Origin: Pseudomonas sp. Ga0074129
GTDB lineage: Bacteria > Pseudomonadota > Gammaproteobacteria > Pseudomonadales > Pseudomonadaceae
Assembly: GCA_001465025.1 (NCBI GenBank)
Contig: LNDO01000058.1
Location: 1 to 44,156, forward strand
Length of the DNA: 44,156 nucleotides
Direction of reading: 5' to 3'
Below the pieces are notes generated by a model. That model was not told the DNA's origin. It saw only the letters and a list, made by a program, of their open reading frames with translations, and searched no databases. This document shows positions 27,036 through 38,145 of the stretch, in pieces (the first letter of the stretch is position 1; each line of letters starts with the position of its first letter). A program made the translations under genes and the position numbers.

Positions 27036-29492
27036 TCATGGGGCCACAGATTTCTTCGCCCTGGGTTTCTTTTCTTTGACGACGGGTTCCTCTTTCTTTT
27101 CCTCATCCTTTTCGTCGTCGTCCATGCCCATGGCTGCAATATCACGCAAGCGTTCAACCACCCGCGCATTGACGCTGCCCGCTGGGAACTGGCCCTTTTC
27201 ATCGGGTGAACCGGCGTCCTCGCCGACCAGCAGGCTCAGCGCCTCATCCACATGGCGCACGGCATAGATATGGAACTGCCCGGCGCGCACGGCCTGTAGC
27301 ACCCGCTCATCGAGCATCAGGGTGGTGACGTTGGAATGCGGGATGATCGCGCCCTGCTCGCCCGTCAGGCCGCGGGCCTCACACAGACGGAAGAAGCCTT
27401 CGATCTTCTCGTTGACCCCGCCAACCGCCTGCACCTCGCCAAACTGGTTGATCGAGCCGGTAATGGCGAAACACTGCTTAAGTGGCGTGCGCGAGAGGGC
27501 CGAGATCAGCGTGCAGACCTCGCCCAGCGAGGCGCTGTCGCCGTCGACATAGCCGTAGGACTGCTCCAGCGCGATGCTCGCCGAAATCTCCAACGGAAAC
27601 TCCTGCGCATAGCGACTGCCCAGGTAGCCGGTGAGGATCATCACTCCCTTGGAGTGGATGGGCTGACCGAGGTTGACCTCACGCTCGATGTCGACGATAC
27701 CGCTGCCGCCCGGATAGACCGTGGCGGAAATCCGCGCGGGCACACCGAAGGCCGAATCACCCACCTCAAGCACGGTCAGGCCGTTGCACTTGCCCACCGC
27801 CGCACCAGCGGTGTCGATCAAAATGATCCCGGCCAGCATGTCGTCAATGATGCGCCCCGATACCCGTCCGGTGCGCGTGGCCTTGGCTTTCAGCGCTCGC
27901 TCGATATGCCCGGCATCGGTCATTTCATCCCCGGCCAGGCTGCGGATAAAGTCGGCCTCGCTGACCAACTGAAACAAGTCACCAATACGCGCCGACAAAC
28001 GCCCCTGGTGCTCGGCCAACCGCGCACTGTAGGTGGCCACGCGCGCCACGGCAGCAGCGGTGAGTGGCGCCATGCCCTCTTCCGAGGTGCGGGTTTTCAT
28101 CAGCTGGGCGAACTGCTCAAGGCTGTCGTCGGCCAGCGGGATGTCTTCGTCGAAATCAACCAGCACCCGGAACATTTCCTGGAAGTCCGGGTCGAGGTCC
28201 TGCAGCGTGTAATACAGCTGGCGCGAACCGATGATCACCACCTTGAGGTGCAGCGGAATCATCTGTGGGGTCAGGGTCACGGTGGCGATTCGGCCCAGAT
28301 CGCCCAATGGCGACTCCATCTTCAACTGGCGCGATTGCAGGGCGCGCTTGAGCGCATCCCAAACGAACGGCTCGCCGAGCATCTTCTCGGCTTCGAGAAT
28401 CAGAAAGCCGCCGTTGGCGCGGTGCAGCGCTCCCGGACGCAACTGGCGGTAACTGGTGTAGAGCGCGCCCTGATCGGTGTTGTATTCAATGCGGCCGAAC
28501 AAGTTGTCGTAGGTCGGGTGCGGCTCAAACACCACCGGTGCGCCGCCCTGCAGGTGATGGCCGACGACCAGGCTGGGGCAGTACTGCTCTTCGAGCAGCT
28601 TGCGCGTGTGCGCATCGGCCTTTTCCACTTCAACCAACTGATCGACCACGGTCTTCAGCAGGTTGACCTGCATGGCCTGCAGATAGGCGCAGACACCGGC
28701 ATTTTCCGCGTACTTCTGCGACAGCGGCGCAAGCAACGGCTGCAAGGCCAGGGTGATGGTTTCTTCATTAAGCTGACGCAGCTGATTGCTCGATTCGCGC
28801 TTCCACTGCGGCAAGCTGGCCAACTCTTCGTTCAGGCATTCTTCCAGCGTGGCGATGTCGGCATGGAAGCGCTCCCGCTCGGCTTCCGGCAACTGGGCGA
28901 ACTCGGCCTCATCCAGCGCCTTGCCGTCGAGCATGGGGGTGAAGGCAATGTTGCTGCTGTCGCGGTACAGGGCGACGCTTTTCTCCAGCGACAGGCGCTC
29001 AATCACATCCAGCGCCTGGTCATAGCGCTTGTTGAAGGCGCGGTCGATGGCGTTTTTCTTCTGCTGAAACGAGGGGTGTTCGAACACCGCCGGGAAAGTC
29101 GCCAGCAGGTTATCAATCAGCCCATTGATGTCGGCCATAAACGCACTGGCAGTACCGGCCGGCAGCTCCAGTGCACGCGGCTCACGCGGCTCATCGAAAT
29201 GGTTGACGTAGACCCAGTCCGCCGGGGTGTGCAGGCGCTTGGCTTCAGCCTTGAGGTAGCGTTTGACGAAGGAGAAACGCCCGGTACCGGGCTCGCCCAT
29301 GACGAACACGTTATAACCGGGGCGCGGCATGGCCACACCAAACTGCAACGCTTCAACGGCACGTTCCTGACCCAGTACGCCGCGAAACGGCTCTAAATCT
29401 TCCGTGCTAGTGAAATTGAACTGCTCAGGGGAAAACGGGCGGGTCAGCGCTTCAGGCGCAAGGCGCAAATGGGCTGCAACGGAGTCAGGCAT
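27036..29492 (-). CDS. Lon-like ATP-dependent protease (AAA_32/Lon C)
   Basis: An 818-residue protease of the LonB/LonH-like group, as PA4576. An N-terminal AAA+ module has a Walker A GEPGTGRFS, with Arg in place of Lys as usual for this branch, and a long helical insert (about residues 130-270). The C-terminal Lon protease domain carries the catalytic Ser in VDGDSASLGE and Lys in GGVNEKIEGFF. It ends in a charged tail of Asp/Glu and Lys repeats. The ATG at 29492 follows AAGGA. It probably degrades damaged or regulatory proteins; targets are unknown. Confidence 0.9.
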   Translation of the reverse strand: MPDSVAAHLRLAPEALTRPFSPEQFNFTSTEDLEPFRGVLGQERAVEALQFGVAMPRPGYNVFVMGEPGTGRFSFVKRYLKAEAKRLHTPADWVYVNHFDEPREPRALELPAGTASAFMADINGLIDNLLATFPAVFEHPSFQQKKNAIDRAFNKRYDQALDVIERLSLEKSVALYRDSSNIAFTPMLDGKALDEAEFAQLPEAERERFHADIATLEECLNEELASLPQWKRESSNQLRQLNEETITLALQPLLAPLSQKYAENAGVCAYLQAMQVNLLKTVVDQLVEVEKADAHTRKLLEEQYCPSLVVGHHLQGGAPVVFEPHPTYDNLFGRIEYNTDQGALYTSYRQLRPGALHRANGGFLILEAEKMLGEPFVWDALKRALQSRQLKMESPLGDLGRIATVTLTPQMIPLHLKVVIIGSRQLYYTLQDLDPDFQEMFRVLVDFDEDIPLADDSLEQFAQLMKTRTSEEGMAPLTAAAVARVATYSARLAEHQGRLSARIGDLFQLVSEADFIRSLAGDEMTDAGHIERALKAKATRTGRVSGRIIDDMLAGIILIDTAGAAVGKCNGLTVLEVGDSAFGVPARISATVYPGGSGIVDIEREVNLGQPIHSKGVMILTGYLGSRYAQEFPLEISASIALEQSYGYVDGDSASLGEVCTLISALSRTPLKQCFAITGSINQFGEVQAVGGVNEKIEGFFRLCEARGLTGEQGAIIPHSNVTTLMLDERVLQAVRAGQFHIYAVRHVDEALSLLVGEDAGSPDEKGQFPAGSVNARVVERLRDIAAMGMDDDEKDEEKKEEPVVKEKKPRAKKSVAP

Positions 29493-29521
29493 TGGAAATC
29501 CTTGGACGGGGGGCTGACGAA

Positions 29522-29550
29522 ATAATCGCCCCATCGGCCCTCATCCACAA
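29522..29550 (-). promoter_or_regulatory. Candidate promoter of the Lon-like gene
   Basis: On the minus strand TTGTGG (29545-29550), 17 bases and GATTAT (29522-29527). The -35 overlaps TGTGGATGA, the same DnaA-box-like sequence seen at 26932. Confidence 0.35.
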
Positions 29551-29627
29551 GCGGTATGCTTGATCTAACGCAAGCGCAGCCGCGCGGGCTTTTCTAGAAT
29601 GGCTCACAATTTTTCACGGAGTTCGCC

Positions 29628-31262
29628 ATGAGTCTTTTCCAGGAAGTTGCGGTATTGCTGGCTTTGTCTGCCGTGGTGGGCGGCGTTGCCGTCAAGCTGC
29701 GCCAACCGCTGATCATCGCTTATATCCTGGTGGGCATTCTTGCTGGCCCCGCCGTGCTAGGCCTGAGCAGTGAGAACGAACCGCTCAAGCTGTTCGCCGA
29801 AATTGGCATCACCGTATTGCTGTTCGTCGTCGGTTTAAAGCTGGACATGCGCCTGGTGCGCACGCTCGGGCCTGTGGCGCTGGCCACCGGTTTGGGCCAG
29901 CTGACCTTTACCGTCGTCTTCGGCTACGGCCTGTGTTACCTGCTCGGGCTGGAGTGGATGACCGCGCTGTATGTCTCGGTGGCGCTGACCTTCTCCAGCA
30001 CCATCATCATCGTCAAATTGCTCTCCGACAAAGGCGAGATCGACTCGCTGCACGGACGCATCGCCATGGGCTTCCTGATTGTTCAGGACATCGCCGTGGT
30101 GCTGGCCATGCTCGGCCTTAACCTCTATCAACCGAGCAACGGTGAAGCGCCGGTGATGCCGCCGCTGCTGCTAGCGGCCACTTTGCTGGGCTTTGGGGTG
30201 CTGCTTTACCTACTGATGCGTTTCGCATTGCCGCGCCTGCTGGACATCATGGCCAGCTCCCCCGAGTTGCTGATGCTGATGGCCATTGCCTGGGGGATTT
30301 TGCTGGCAGCGGGTGCCGATTCGCTTGGCTTGTCCAAAGAGATTGGCGCCTTTGTCGCGGGCTTCTCGCTGGCCTCAACGCCGCTGCGTGAAGCCGTGGC
30401 CAGTCGCCTGACCAGCCTGCGCGACTTTCTGCTGCTGTTCTTCTTTCTGCACTTGGGCCTGCAATTGGATTTCGCCCACATCCACGGGCAAATCGGCAGC
30501 GCGCTGATCCTCTCGGCCTTTGTCTTGATTGGTAACCCGCTGATCGTCATGGCCATCATGGGCTGGATGGGCTACCGCAAACGCACCGGCTTTATGGCGG
30601 GGCTGACTGTGGCGCAGATCAGTGAGTTCTCCATCATTTTTGTCGCCATGGGTATTGGCCTGGGGCATGTTGGCCAGGATGCGCTAGGGCTGACCACGCT
30701 GGTGGGATTAATCACCATCACCCTGTCCACCTACATGATTTTGTACTCGCAGCCGCTGTTTGATCGACTGGCGCCTTGGCTGGGGATTTTCGAGCGGCAC
30801 ATCCCGCACCGCGAAAACGCCAACGACAGCGACCCGCAAAACAGCCACGCCGATGTCGTCGTGTATGGCATGGGCCGTTATGGCCGTCAGCTTGCCCACC
30901 AACTTGAAGCCGGTGGCCTGCGTGTCCTGGGGGTGGACTTTGACCCTGGCGCACTTAGCGATGCCCGTAACGAAGGCCTCAACGTCTGCTACGGCGACGC
31001 CGAGGACAGCGACTTTTTAGAGCACCTGCCGCTCAACAAGGCCAAGGCCATGATCAGCACCATTCCCCAGCGCGAGGTCAATGCCATCCTGTTGCGCGCA
31101 CTGCGCGCCAGCACCTTCAAAGGCAAGGTCACCCTTAGCGCCTTTCGCGCGGGTGATGCCGAAGCCTTGGAAAATGCCGGCGCCGCCAGCGTGCTCAGGC
31201 CTCACAGCGACGCGGCAGAAACTGCCGCACGCCGCTTGCTGGGTGAAATCGGCAAGGCCTGA
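29628..31262 (+). CDS. Kef-type cation:proton antiporter (CPA2)
   Basis: A 544-residue inner-membrane transporter. Residues 1-380 form about 12 transmembrane segments, with LIIAYILVGILAGP, FAEIGITVLLFVVGL and the ion-site region LIVQDIAVVLAMLGL. From about residue 405 a TrkA-N (RCK) domain follows, with the nucleotide-binding VVVYGMGRYGRQLA and an acidic VDFDPGAL. It probably exchanges K+ or Na+ for protons. It is divergent from the Lon-like gene. No ancillary KefF/KefG-like subunit is seen nearby. Confidence 0.9.
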   Translation: MSLFQEVAVLLALSAVVGGVAVKLRQPLIIAYILVGILAGPAVLGLSSENEPLKLFAEIGITVLLFVVGLKLDMRLVRTLGPVALATGLGQLTFTVVFGYGLCYLLGLEWMTALYVSVALTFSSTIIIVKLLSDKGEIDSLHGRIAMGFLIVQDIAVVLAMLGLNLYQPSNGEAPVMPPLLLAATLLGFGVLLYLLMRFALPRLLDIMASSPELLMLMAIAWGILLAAGADSLGLSKEIGAFVAGFSLASTPLREAVASRLTSLRDFLLLFFFLHLGLQLDFAHIHGQIGSALILSAFVLIGNPLIVMAIMGWMGYRKRTGFMAGLTVAQISEFSIIFVAMGIGLGHVGQDALGLTTLVGLITITLSTYMILYSQPLFDRLAPWLGIFERHIPHRENANDSDPQNSHADVVVYGMGRYGRQLAHQLEAGGLRVLGVDFDPGALSDARNEGLNVCYGDAEDSDFLEHLPLNKAKAMISTIPQREVNAILLRALRASTFKGKVTLSAFRAGDAEALENAGAASVLRPHSDAAETAARRLLGEIGKA

Positions 31263-31273
31263 ACAGCCTCTGC

Positions 31274-31594
31274 TCAGGCCTGATCAGCGCAGTTCAGGCA
31301 ATGCTCGGCGGCGGGCATTGCTTCCAGCCGCGCGGGGTTGATGGCTTCAGCGCAGCACTGGCAAACACCATAGCGCCCCTCTGCCAAGCGGCGCTTGGCC
31401 AGCTCAACCTGACGCATCCCGGTTTCAGCCTCGGCCAACAGCGCCTCAAGCACCTCGTCATTTTGCCGCTGCTGGGCTTGTTCGGCGAAATCAGCCGAAT
31501 GGCTGCGCGCCAGATCGTGGCGAATGGCTTGTGCGCGTGCGCTGTATTCGTCAAACAGTTGGCCCAGCTCAACATGGGGATCAAACGCGGTCAT
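31274..31594 (-). CDS. DksA/TraR family zinc-finger protein
   Basis: A 106-residue protein with an N-terminal helical pair (MTAFDPHVELGQLFDEYS...) and a C4 zinc finger, CQCC and CLNC, preceded by RLAEGRYGVC, the DksA/TraR signature. Shorter than true DksA, it resembles PA4577. Such proteins bind the RNA polymerase secondary channel. The ATG at 31594 follows AGGAG; the longer reading frame has no better start. Convergent with the antiporter gene, 11 bases apart. Confidence 0.88.
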   Translation of the reverse strand: MTAFDPHVELGQLFDEYSARAQAIRHDLARSHSADFAEQAQQRQNDEVLEALLAEAETGMRQVELAKRRLAEGRYGVCQCCAEAINPARLEAMPAAEHCLNCADQA

Positions 31595-31729
31595 GTCAGT
31601 CTCCTGAGGGGTGGTTTGCATCAGTGTGCGCCCCTCAACACGCAAGACATTGCCGCAGATCAGCCAATCAGCACAGGCCTTCGCGCAGACTCAGACCAGC
31701 GCGGCCGAGCTTGAATCAATCGCGGCAAA

Positions 31730-31755
31730 CAAAAACGGAGCCTTGCGGCTCCGTT
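31730..31755 (-). terminator. ettA intrinsic terminator
   Basis: AACGGAGCC and GGCTCCGTT form a 9-bp stem around TTGC; TTTTTG follows on the minus strand. Confidence 0.88.
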
Positions 31756-31772
31756 CTGTTGTGCGACGTGGC

Positions 31773-33440
<1,668 letters not shown>

Positions 33441-33731
33441 GATGACCTTGGTTCTGGATTGGATCGAAAGAGCCGCCAACTGTGGTCTGCAGGGCAATGC
33501 CCAAAGGCATTACAGTGCTGCCAAAGGCTGCCAGCAGGGGCCGCAAAATCACGGGCCATAGACAGTTGCCGCGCGTGCGGCAAAACTACCGGAATGCGCG
33601 AGGCAGGGCAAACAACGCTCGTCGGCTGCGCTGGCACTTCGCCATGATTGTGGCATGCTAGCCGCCCCCTGAAAATCAGCCCTGCCGCGCACCACTCAGG
33701 GATCCCCCACACAGCCCCAGGAACCTTGTCG
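33441..33731. other. Divergent gap between ettA and morA
   Basis: A 291-base region that must hold both promoters. I see a small hairpin, GCCGC-GCGT-GCGGC, near 33571, but no convincing -35/-10 pair for either gene. Confidence 0.4.
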
Positions 33732-36700
33732 TTGCCTAAAGTCACACCGCCCTCCTCCTCGCGCAATACTGGCTTCAAGCCGGCGGCAGCGATGCGTGGA
33801 CCAACCCGTGGTGCGCTGGTGATTTTAGTGCTGATGATGCTCGCCCTGCTGCTTTGGCAGCTGCGCCAGGAGTCTCAGCAGTTGCTGGACAACCAGCGCC
33901 AACTTGGCATGGTCTACAGCTCACAGCTGGCTAACCACCTGAGCTTGAACATGGAGCTCAAAGCCAGCGCGGGGCTGGCATTGCTGCAAGGCCACCAGCA
34001 GCCACCGGCCACGGCGGATGAGTTTGAAACGCTGTTGCACACCCTGCGCGGTGTATTCCCCACCCTGCACAGCCTGGTCTGGTTGAACGCCCAAGGCGCT
34101 GTCATCACCGACAGCCATGCGCCAACCGACGACGGACTGTACCTGCAACAACTGATACAGCGCGGCCGCGCCGAAGCCTTCTTCTATACCTTCAGCGCCA
34201 ACGATGGCGGGCGTATTTATTCGCTCCTGCGACACACCCCCGACAGCATGGCCAGTGGTTTCTGGGTGCTGCGCATGAGTAACAGCGCGCTGAGCGGCTG
34301 GCTGCGCGAACATCATCAAAGCTCGCACCAATGGCAGCTGGAAGACCGCAACGTGCAACGCGTGATCGCCAGCAATCAGATCAGCAGTACCGGCACAATC
34401 CCCGTGGCACCGCCCGTTACGGCAGAGAATCTGGCGCACACCCTGCAACGAACCGAATTGGCCGGCAGTGACTGGCAACTGCGCGCGCTCTTTAATGAGC
34501 GTCAGGTGCGCGCTCAACAGTTGCCGCAACAAGCCAGCAAACTGCTGCTGTTTATCCTCTGCGCCACCCTGACGCTGTTTGCGCTCTATCGCCTGCTGCA
34601 AGAGCAACGCAACCTGCATGCCCTCAACAGCGCTTCGCGGCGTTCGCTGCAGCAAGCCGCGAGCGTCTTGAGCGCTATCGAAGAACGTGTGCTGGTGACC
34701 GATCACAACGGCCAGTTGCAATACCTCAACCCCCAGGCTGAGGCCATGTTTGGCCTGAAGAATGACGAGGCGAGCCAGTGGCACTTGCTGCAATTGCTGC
34801 CCCGCCTGGATCCGCTGCTCTTGCACGACACGGCCCTGCACAACGACCTCGGCCCCGACTTGGTGGAGATCCAGCAAAACGGCCGCACGCACCTCTATGA
34901 CGTCAGCCGCAGCGATCTAAGTACGGACAACCGGCGCAGCGGATTTGTCTGGGTCTTGCGCGACGTCACCGAAGAACAGCACGCCTCACAGGTGCTGCAA
35001 GAAACCCGGCGGCGCTATCAAGATATTTTCGACGGCACCGGCACCGCCCTGTGTGTGCTGGACCTGGCCGAACTGCACCGCTATCTCAACGAGCAGCAGC
35101 TCTACACCCTGCCGCGCCTGCATAGCTGGCTGGAAGCCGATCCTGCCAACCACCACGCACTCATCCAGCGTATGCGCCTGACCGAGACCAATCAGGTGGC
35201 CCTGCAGTTGTTAGGCGTGGACAGCAACCAGCAAGCCTGGGAGCACCTCTTTAACCGCGGCAAGTTGGGAACCGATGGGTTCCGCCTGCAACTGCTCACC
35301 ACCTTGCTCAGCGGTAACCGGCAACTGGAGATGGAACGGCAAGTCACCACGCCACAAGGGCACGAACGTCATTTGTGGTTGCTGATGCGCTTGCCGGAGA
35401 GTGTCGAAGACCTGCACGCCGTAACCCTCAGCATCAGCGACATTACCAACCGCAAACGCATTGAAACCTCGCTGATCGAGCGCGAGCGTTTCTGGTCGCA
35501 GGTGGTCAAGGCCGTGCCGGACACCATCTACGTGCACGACCTCTGCAATAAGCGAGTGATGTACAGCAACAACCACCTAGGGCCACAACTGGGCTACAGC
35601 AAGGCGGAGAGTAAAGAGCTCGGGGAACACCTGTGGGAGAAAGTCCTACACCCCGATGATGTCGAACTCTATCAACACATGCGCAACGCCCAGCAAGTGG
35701 TGGGTAAAGGCCTGCTGATGCAGTTCGAGTTGCGCTGGCGTCACCGCGACGGCAGCTGGCACTGGTTCGATATTCGCGAACAAGCCCTGGCGCACGATCA
35801 GCATGGCCGGGTCAGCCGCTTGATAGGGGTGGCCAAAGACATCACTGAACAGATCACCCACAGCGAATCGCTGCGCACCAGCGAACAGCGCTATCGCCTG
35901 CTGGCTGAAAGCATCAGCGACGTAATTTTCTCAACCGGCAGCGACCTGCAACTCAACTACGTCAGCCCCTCGGTCAAACCCGTACTGGGCTACGACAGCG
36001 AATGGGCGCTGGCCAATGGCTTTCAGAGTTTGGCCACCAACCCGCGCCAGCTGGTGGGGTTCTATGCCCTGCTGGAGCGTGTGCGTATAGCCTTGGGCGA
36101 TCCGCTGCGCATGGCTGAATTGCGCACCCAGTTTTTGCCGCAACTGTTTGTGTTTGACGCCCTGCGCGCCGACGGCCAGAAAATCCCGGTGGAGCTGCGC
36201 CTGGTGCCCATGTGGGATGACAACGGCCGCTTCGAGGGCCTGCTGGGTGTCGGTCGGGACATCAGCTTGCAACGCCGCGCGGAAAAAGACCTGCGCATGG
36301 CGGCCACCGTATTTGAACACTCCACCGCCGCCATTCTGGTCACCGACCCGGCCGGCTATATTGTGCAAGTCAACAAAGCGTTCAGCCGCGTCAGCGGCTA
36401 CAGCCCACGGCAGATTCTCGACCAGTTGCCCAACGTGCTCACGGCCGACACACAGCAAGCAAGCCACCTGTCTTATGTGCTGCGCCAGCTCAACCAGCAG
36501 GGCAGCTGGGAAGGCGAGGTGTGGCTCAAGCGTAAAAATGACGAGAAATTCCCGGCCTGGGTCGGCATTACGGCAGTGAAAGACGACGAAGGGGATTTGG
36601 TCAGCTACGTCTGCTTCTTCAGCGACATCAGCGAGCGCAAAGCCAGCGAGCAGCGCATTCACCGCCTGGCCTACTACGACGCCCTCACTCAACTACCCAA

Positions 36701-37979
36701 CCGCACACTGTTCCAAGATCGCCTGCACAACGCCCTGCTGCACGGTGAACGGCACAATGAGTGGGTGGTCTTGATGTTCCTTGACCTGGACCGCTTCAAG
36801 CCGATCAACGATTCCCTCGGCCATGCCGCCGGTGATCGCATGCTCAAAGAAGTGGCGCAGCGCCTGAGCGCCTGCGTTGACAGTGACGACACGGTAGCGC
36901 GCATGGGCGGTGACGAGTTCACCCTACTGCTGTCCTCTCACCCCATACGGGATGCCGCCATGAACCGCGCCATTCATGTGGGCGAACTGATTCTCGCCAG
37001 CCTGGCGCAGCCGTTTATTCTCGAAGGCCGCGAGTTCTTCGTGACCGCCAGCATCGGCATCGCCCTCAGCCCGCAAGACGGCCGCGAGCTTAGCCAGCTG
37101 ATGAAAAACGCCGACACGGCCATGTACCACGCCAAAGAGCGCGGCAAGAATAACTTCCAGTTCTACCAGGCCGACATGAACGCCAGCGCCCTGCAGCGCT
37201 TGGAGCTGGAAAGCGACCTGCGCCATGCGCTGGAGCAGGACGAATTTATCCTTTACTACCAGCCGCAGTTCTCCGGCGACGGCAAGCGCCTAACCGGCGC
37301 AGAAGCCCTGCTGCGCTGGCAACACCCGCAACGTGGCCTGGTGCCGCCGAACGACTTTATCCCGGTTCTGGAAGAGCTCGGCCTGGTGGTGCAAGTGGGC
37401 GATTGGGTGCTGCGCGAGTCCTGCCGGCAACTGGCGCAATGGCATGCTGCGCAGATTCGCGTACCGAAGATTTCGGTCAACCTCTCCGCCCGTCAGTTTG
37501 CCGAAGGCAACCTGCACCAACGTATTGCCCAGATCATCGAAGACAGCGCCATACCCGCCGCCTGCCTGGAGCTGGAGCTGACCGAAAGCATACTGATGGA
37601 AGATGTAACCAACGCCATGCAGACCCTAAGCGCGCTCAAACAACTGGGCGTAGGCATTGCCATTGACGATTTCGGCACCGGGTACAGCTCGCTCAACTAC
37701 CTCAAACAGTTCCCCATCGACGTGCTGAAAATTGACCGCAGTTTCGTCGACGGCCTGCCCCACGGTGAGCAGGACGGGCAAATTGCCCGCGCCATCATTG
37801 CCATGGCTCACAGCCTGAACCTCAAGGTGATCGCCGAAGGCGTGGAAACCCTGGCCCAACTGGACTTCCTGCGCGGGCATGACTGCGACGAAGTGCAAGG
37901 CTTCCTGCTTGGCCGCCCCATGCCCGCCAATCAGTTCACCGCGCTGTTCACCGGCACCGCGCTGTTTATGCTCAGCTAA
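33732..37979 (+). CDS. morA: Membrane GGDEF/EAL c-di-GMP protein MorA
   Basis: A 1,415-residue c-di-GMP enzyme. TM1 (about 27-44) and TM2 (about 271-290) flank a periplasmic sensor domain. Next come about five PAS-like domains (near 310, 424, 585, 717 and 857), the second degenerate. The GGDEF domain has an intact GGDEF at 1059-1063, but the RxxD inhibition site is DSDD. The EAL domain is complete: EALLR at 1191, NLSARQF, ELTES, IDDFGTGYSS and KIDRSFVDG. Both cyclase and phosphodiesterase activity are likely. I chose the TTG at 33732, preceded by AGGAA at 8 bases; the first ATG (33792) lacks a ribosome site. MorA controls motility and biofilm in Pseudomonas. Confidence 0.9.
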   Translation: MPKVTPPSSSRNTGFKPAAAMRGPTRGALVILVLMMLALLLWQLRQESQQLLDNQRQLGMVYSSQLANHLSLNMELKASAGLALLQGHQQPPATADEFETLLHTLRGVFPTLHSLVWLNAQGAVITDSHAPTDDGLYLQQLIQRGRAEAFFYTFSANDGGRIYSLLRHTPDSMASGFWVLRMSNSALSGWLREHHQSSHQWQLEDRNVQRVIASNQISSTGTIPVAPPVTAENLAHTLQRTELAGSDWQLRALFNERQVRAQQLPQQASKLLLFILCATLTLFALYRLLQEQRNLHALNSASRRSLQQAASVLSAIEERVLVTDHNGQLQYLNPQAEAMFGLKNDEASQWHLLQLLPRLDPLLLHDTALHNDLGPDLVEIQQNGRTHLYDVSRSDLSTDNRRSGFVWVLRDVTEEQHASQVLQETRRRYQDIFDGTGTALCVLDLAELHRYLNEQQLYTLPRLHSWLEADPANHHALIQRMRLTETNQVALQLLGVDSNQQAWEHLFNRGKLGTDGFRLQLLTTLLSGNRQLEMERQVTTPQGHERHLWLLMRLPESVEDLHAVTLSISDITNRKRIETSLIERERFWSQVVKAVPDTIYVHDLCNKRVMYSNNHLGPQLGYSKAESKELGEHLWEKVLHPDDVELYQHMRNAQQVVGKGLLMQFELRWRHRDGSWHWFDIREQALAHDQHGRVSRLIGVAKDITEQITHSESLRTSEQRYRLLAESISDVIFSTGSDLQLNYVSPSVKPVLGYDSEWALANGFQSLATNPRQLVGFYALLERVRIALGDPLRMAELRTQFLPQLFVFDALRADGQKIPVELRLVPMWDDNGRFEGLLGVGRDISLQRRAEKDLRMAATVFEHSTAAILVTDPAGYIVQVNKAFSRVSGYSPRQILDQLPNVLTADTQQASHLSYVLRQLNQQGSWEGEVWLKRKNDEKFPAWVGITAVKDDEGDLVSYVCFFSDISERKASEQRIHRLAYYDALTQLPNRTLFQDRLHNALLHGERHNEWVVLMFLDLDRFKPINDSLGHAAGDRMLKEVAQRLSACVDSDDTVARMGGDEFTLLLSSHPIRDAAMNRAIHVGELILASLAQPFILEGREFFVTASIGIALSPQDGRELSQLMKNADTAMYHAKERGKNNFQFYQADMNASALQRLELESDLRHALEQDEFILYYQPQFSGDGKRLTGAEALLRWQHPQRGLVPPNDFIPVLEELGLVVQVGDWVLRESCRQLAQWHAAQIRVPKISVNLSARQFAEGNLHQRIAQIIEDSAIPAACLELELTESILMEDVTNAMQTLSALKQLGVGIAIDDFGTGYSSLNYLKQFPIDVLKIDRSFVDGLPHGEQDGQIARAIIAMAHSLNLKVIAEGVETLAQLDFLRGHDCDEVQGFLLGRPMPANQFTALFTGTALFMLS

Positions 37980-38145
37980 GGCAAGCCGCTGCGTATTAGG
38001 GGCTTGTGGCTTATTGCATGATGTGCAGTCCACATGAGCCCCATTTGTCCGCCAGATGATCAGCCTTCATATGCCAGTGCACCTCGGATGGGTTAGAATT
38101 CGCCCCCTCTTTCTACTGCCCAGCTGTTTTTTTCAGGGGAATGCC

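Noticed and set aside
29292-29312. Walker A with Arg instead of Lys in the Lon-like protease
   Set aside because: Looks like a lost residue, but GTGR is, as I recall, the usual form in this AAA_32 Lon branch.
27336-29396. 686-codon open frame on the plus strand
   Set aside because: Antisense to the Lon-like protease over its whole length; no domain or ribosome site.
33641-33665. TGGCAC sequence in front of morA as a sigma-54 promoter
   Set aside because: The -12 GC element at the required spacing is missing.
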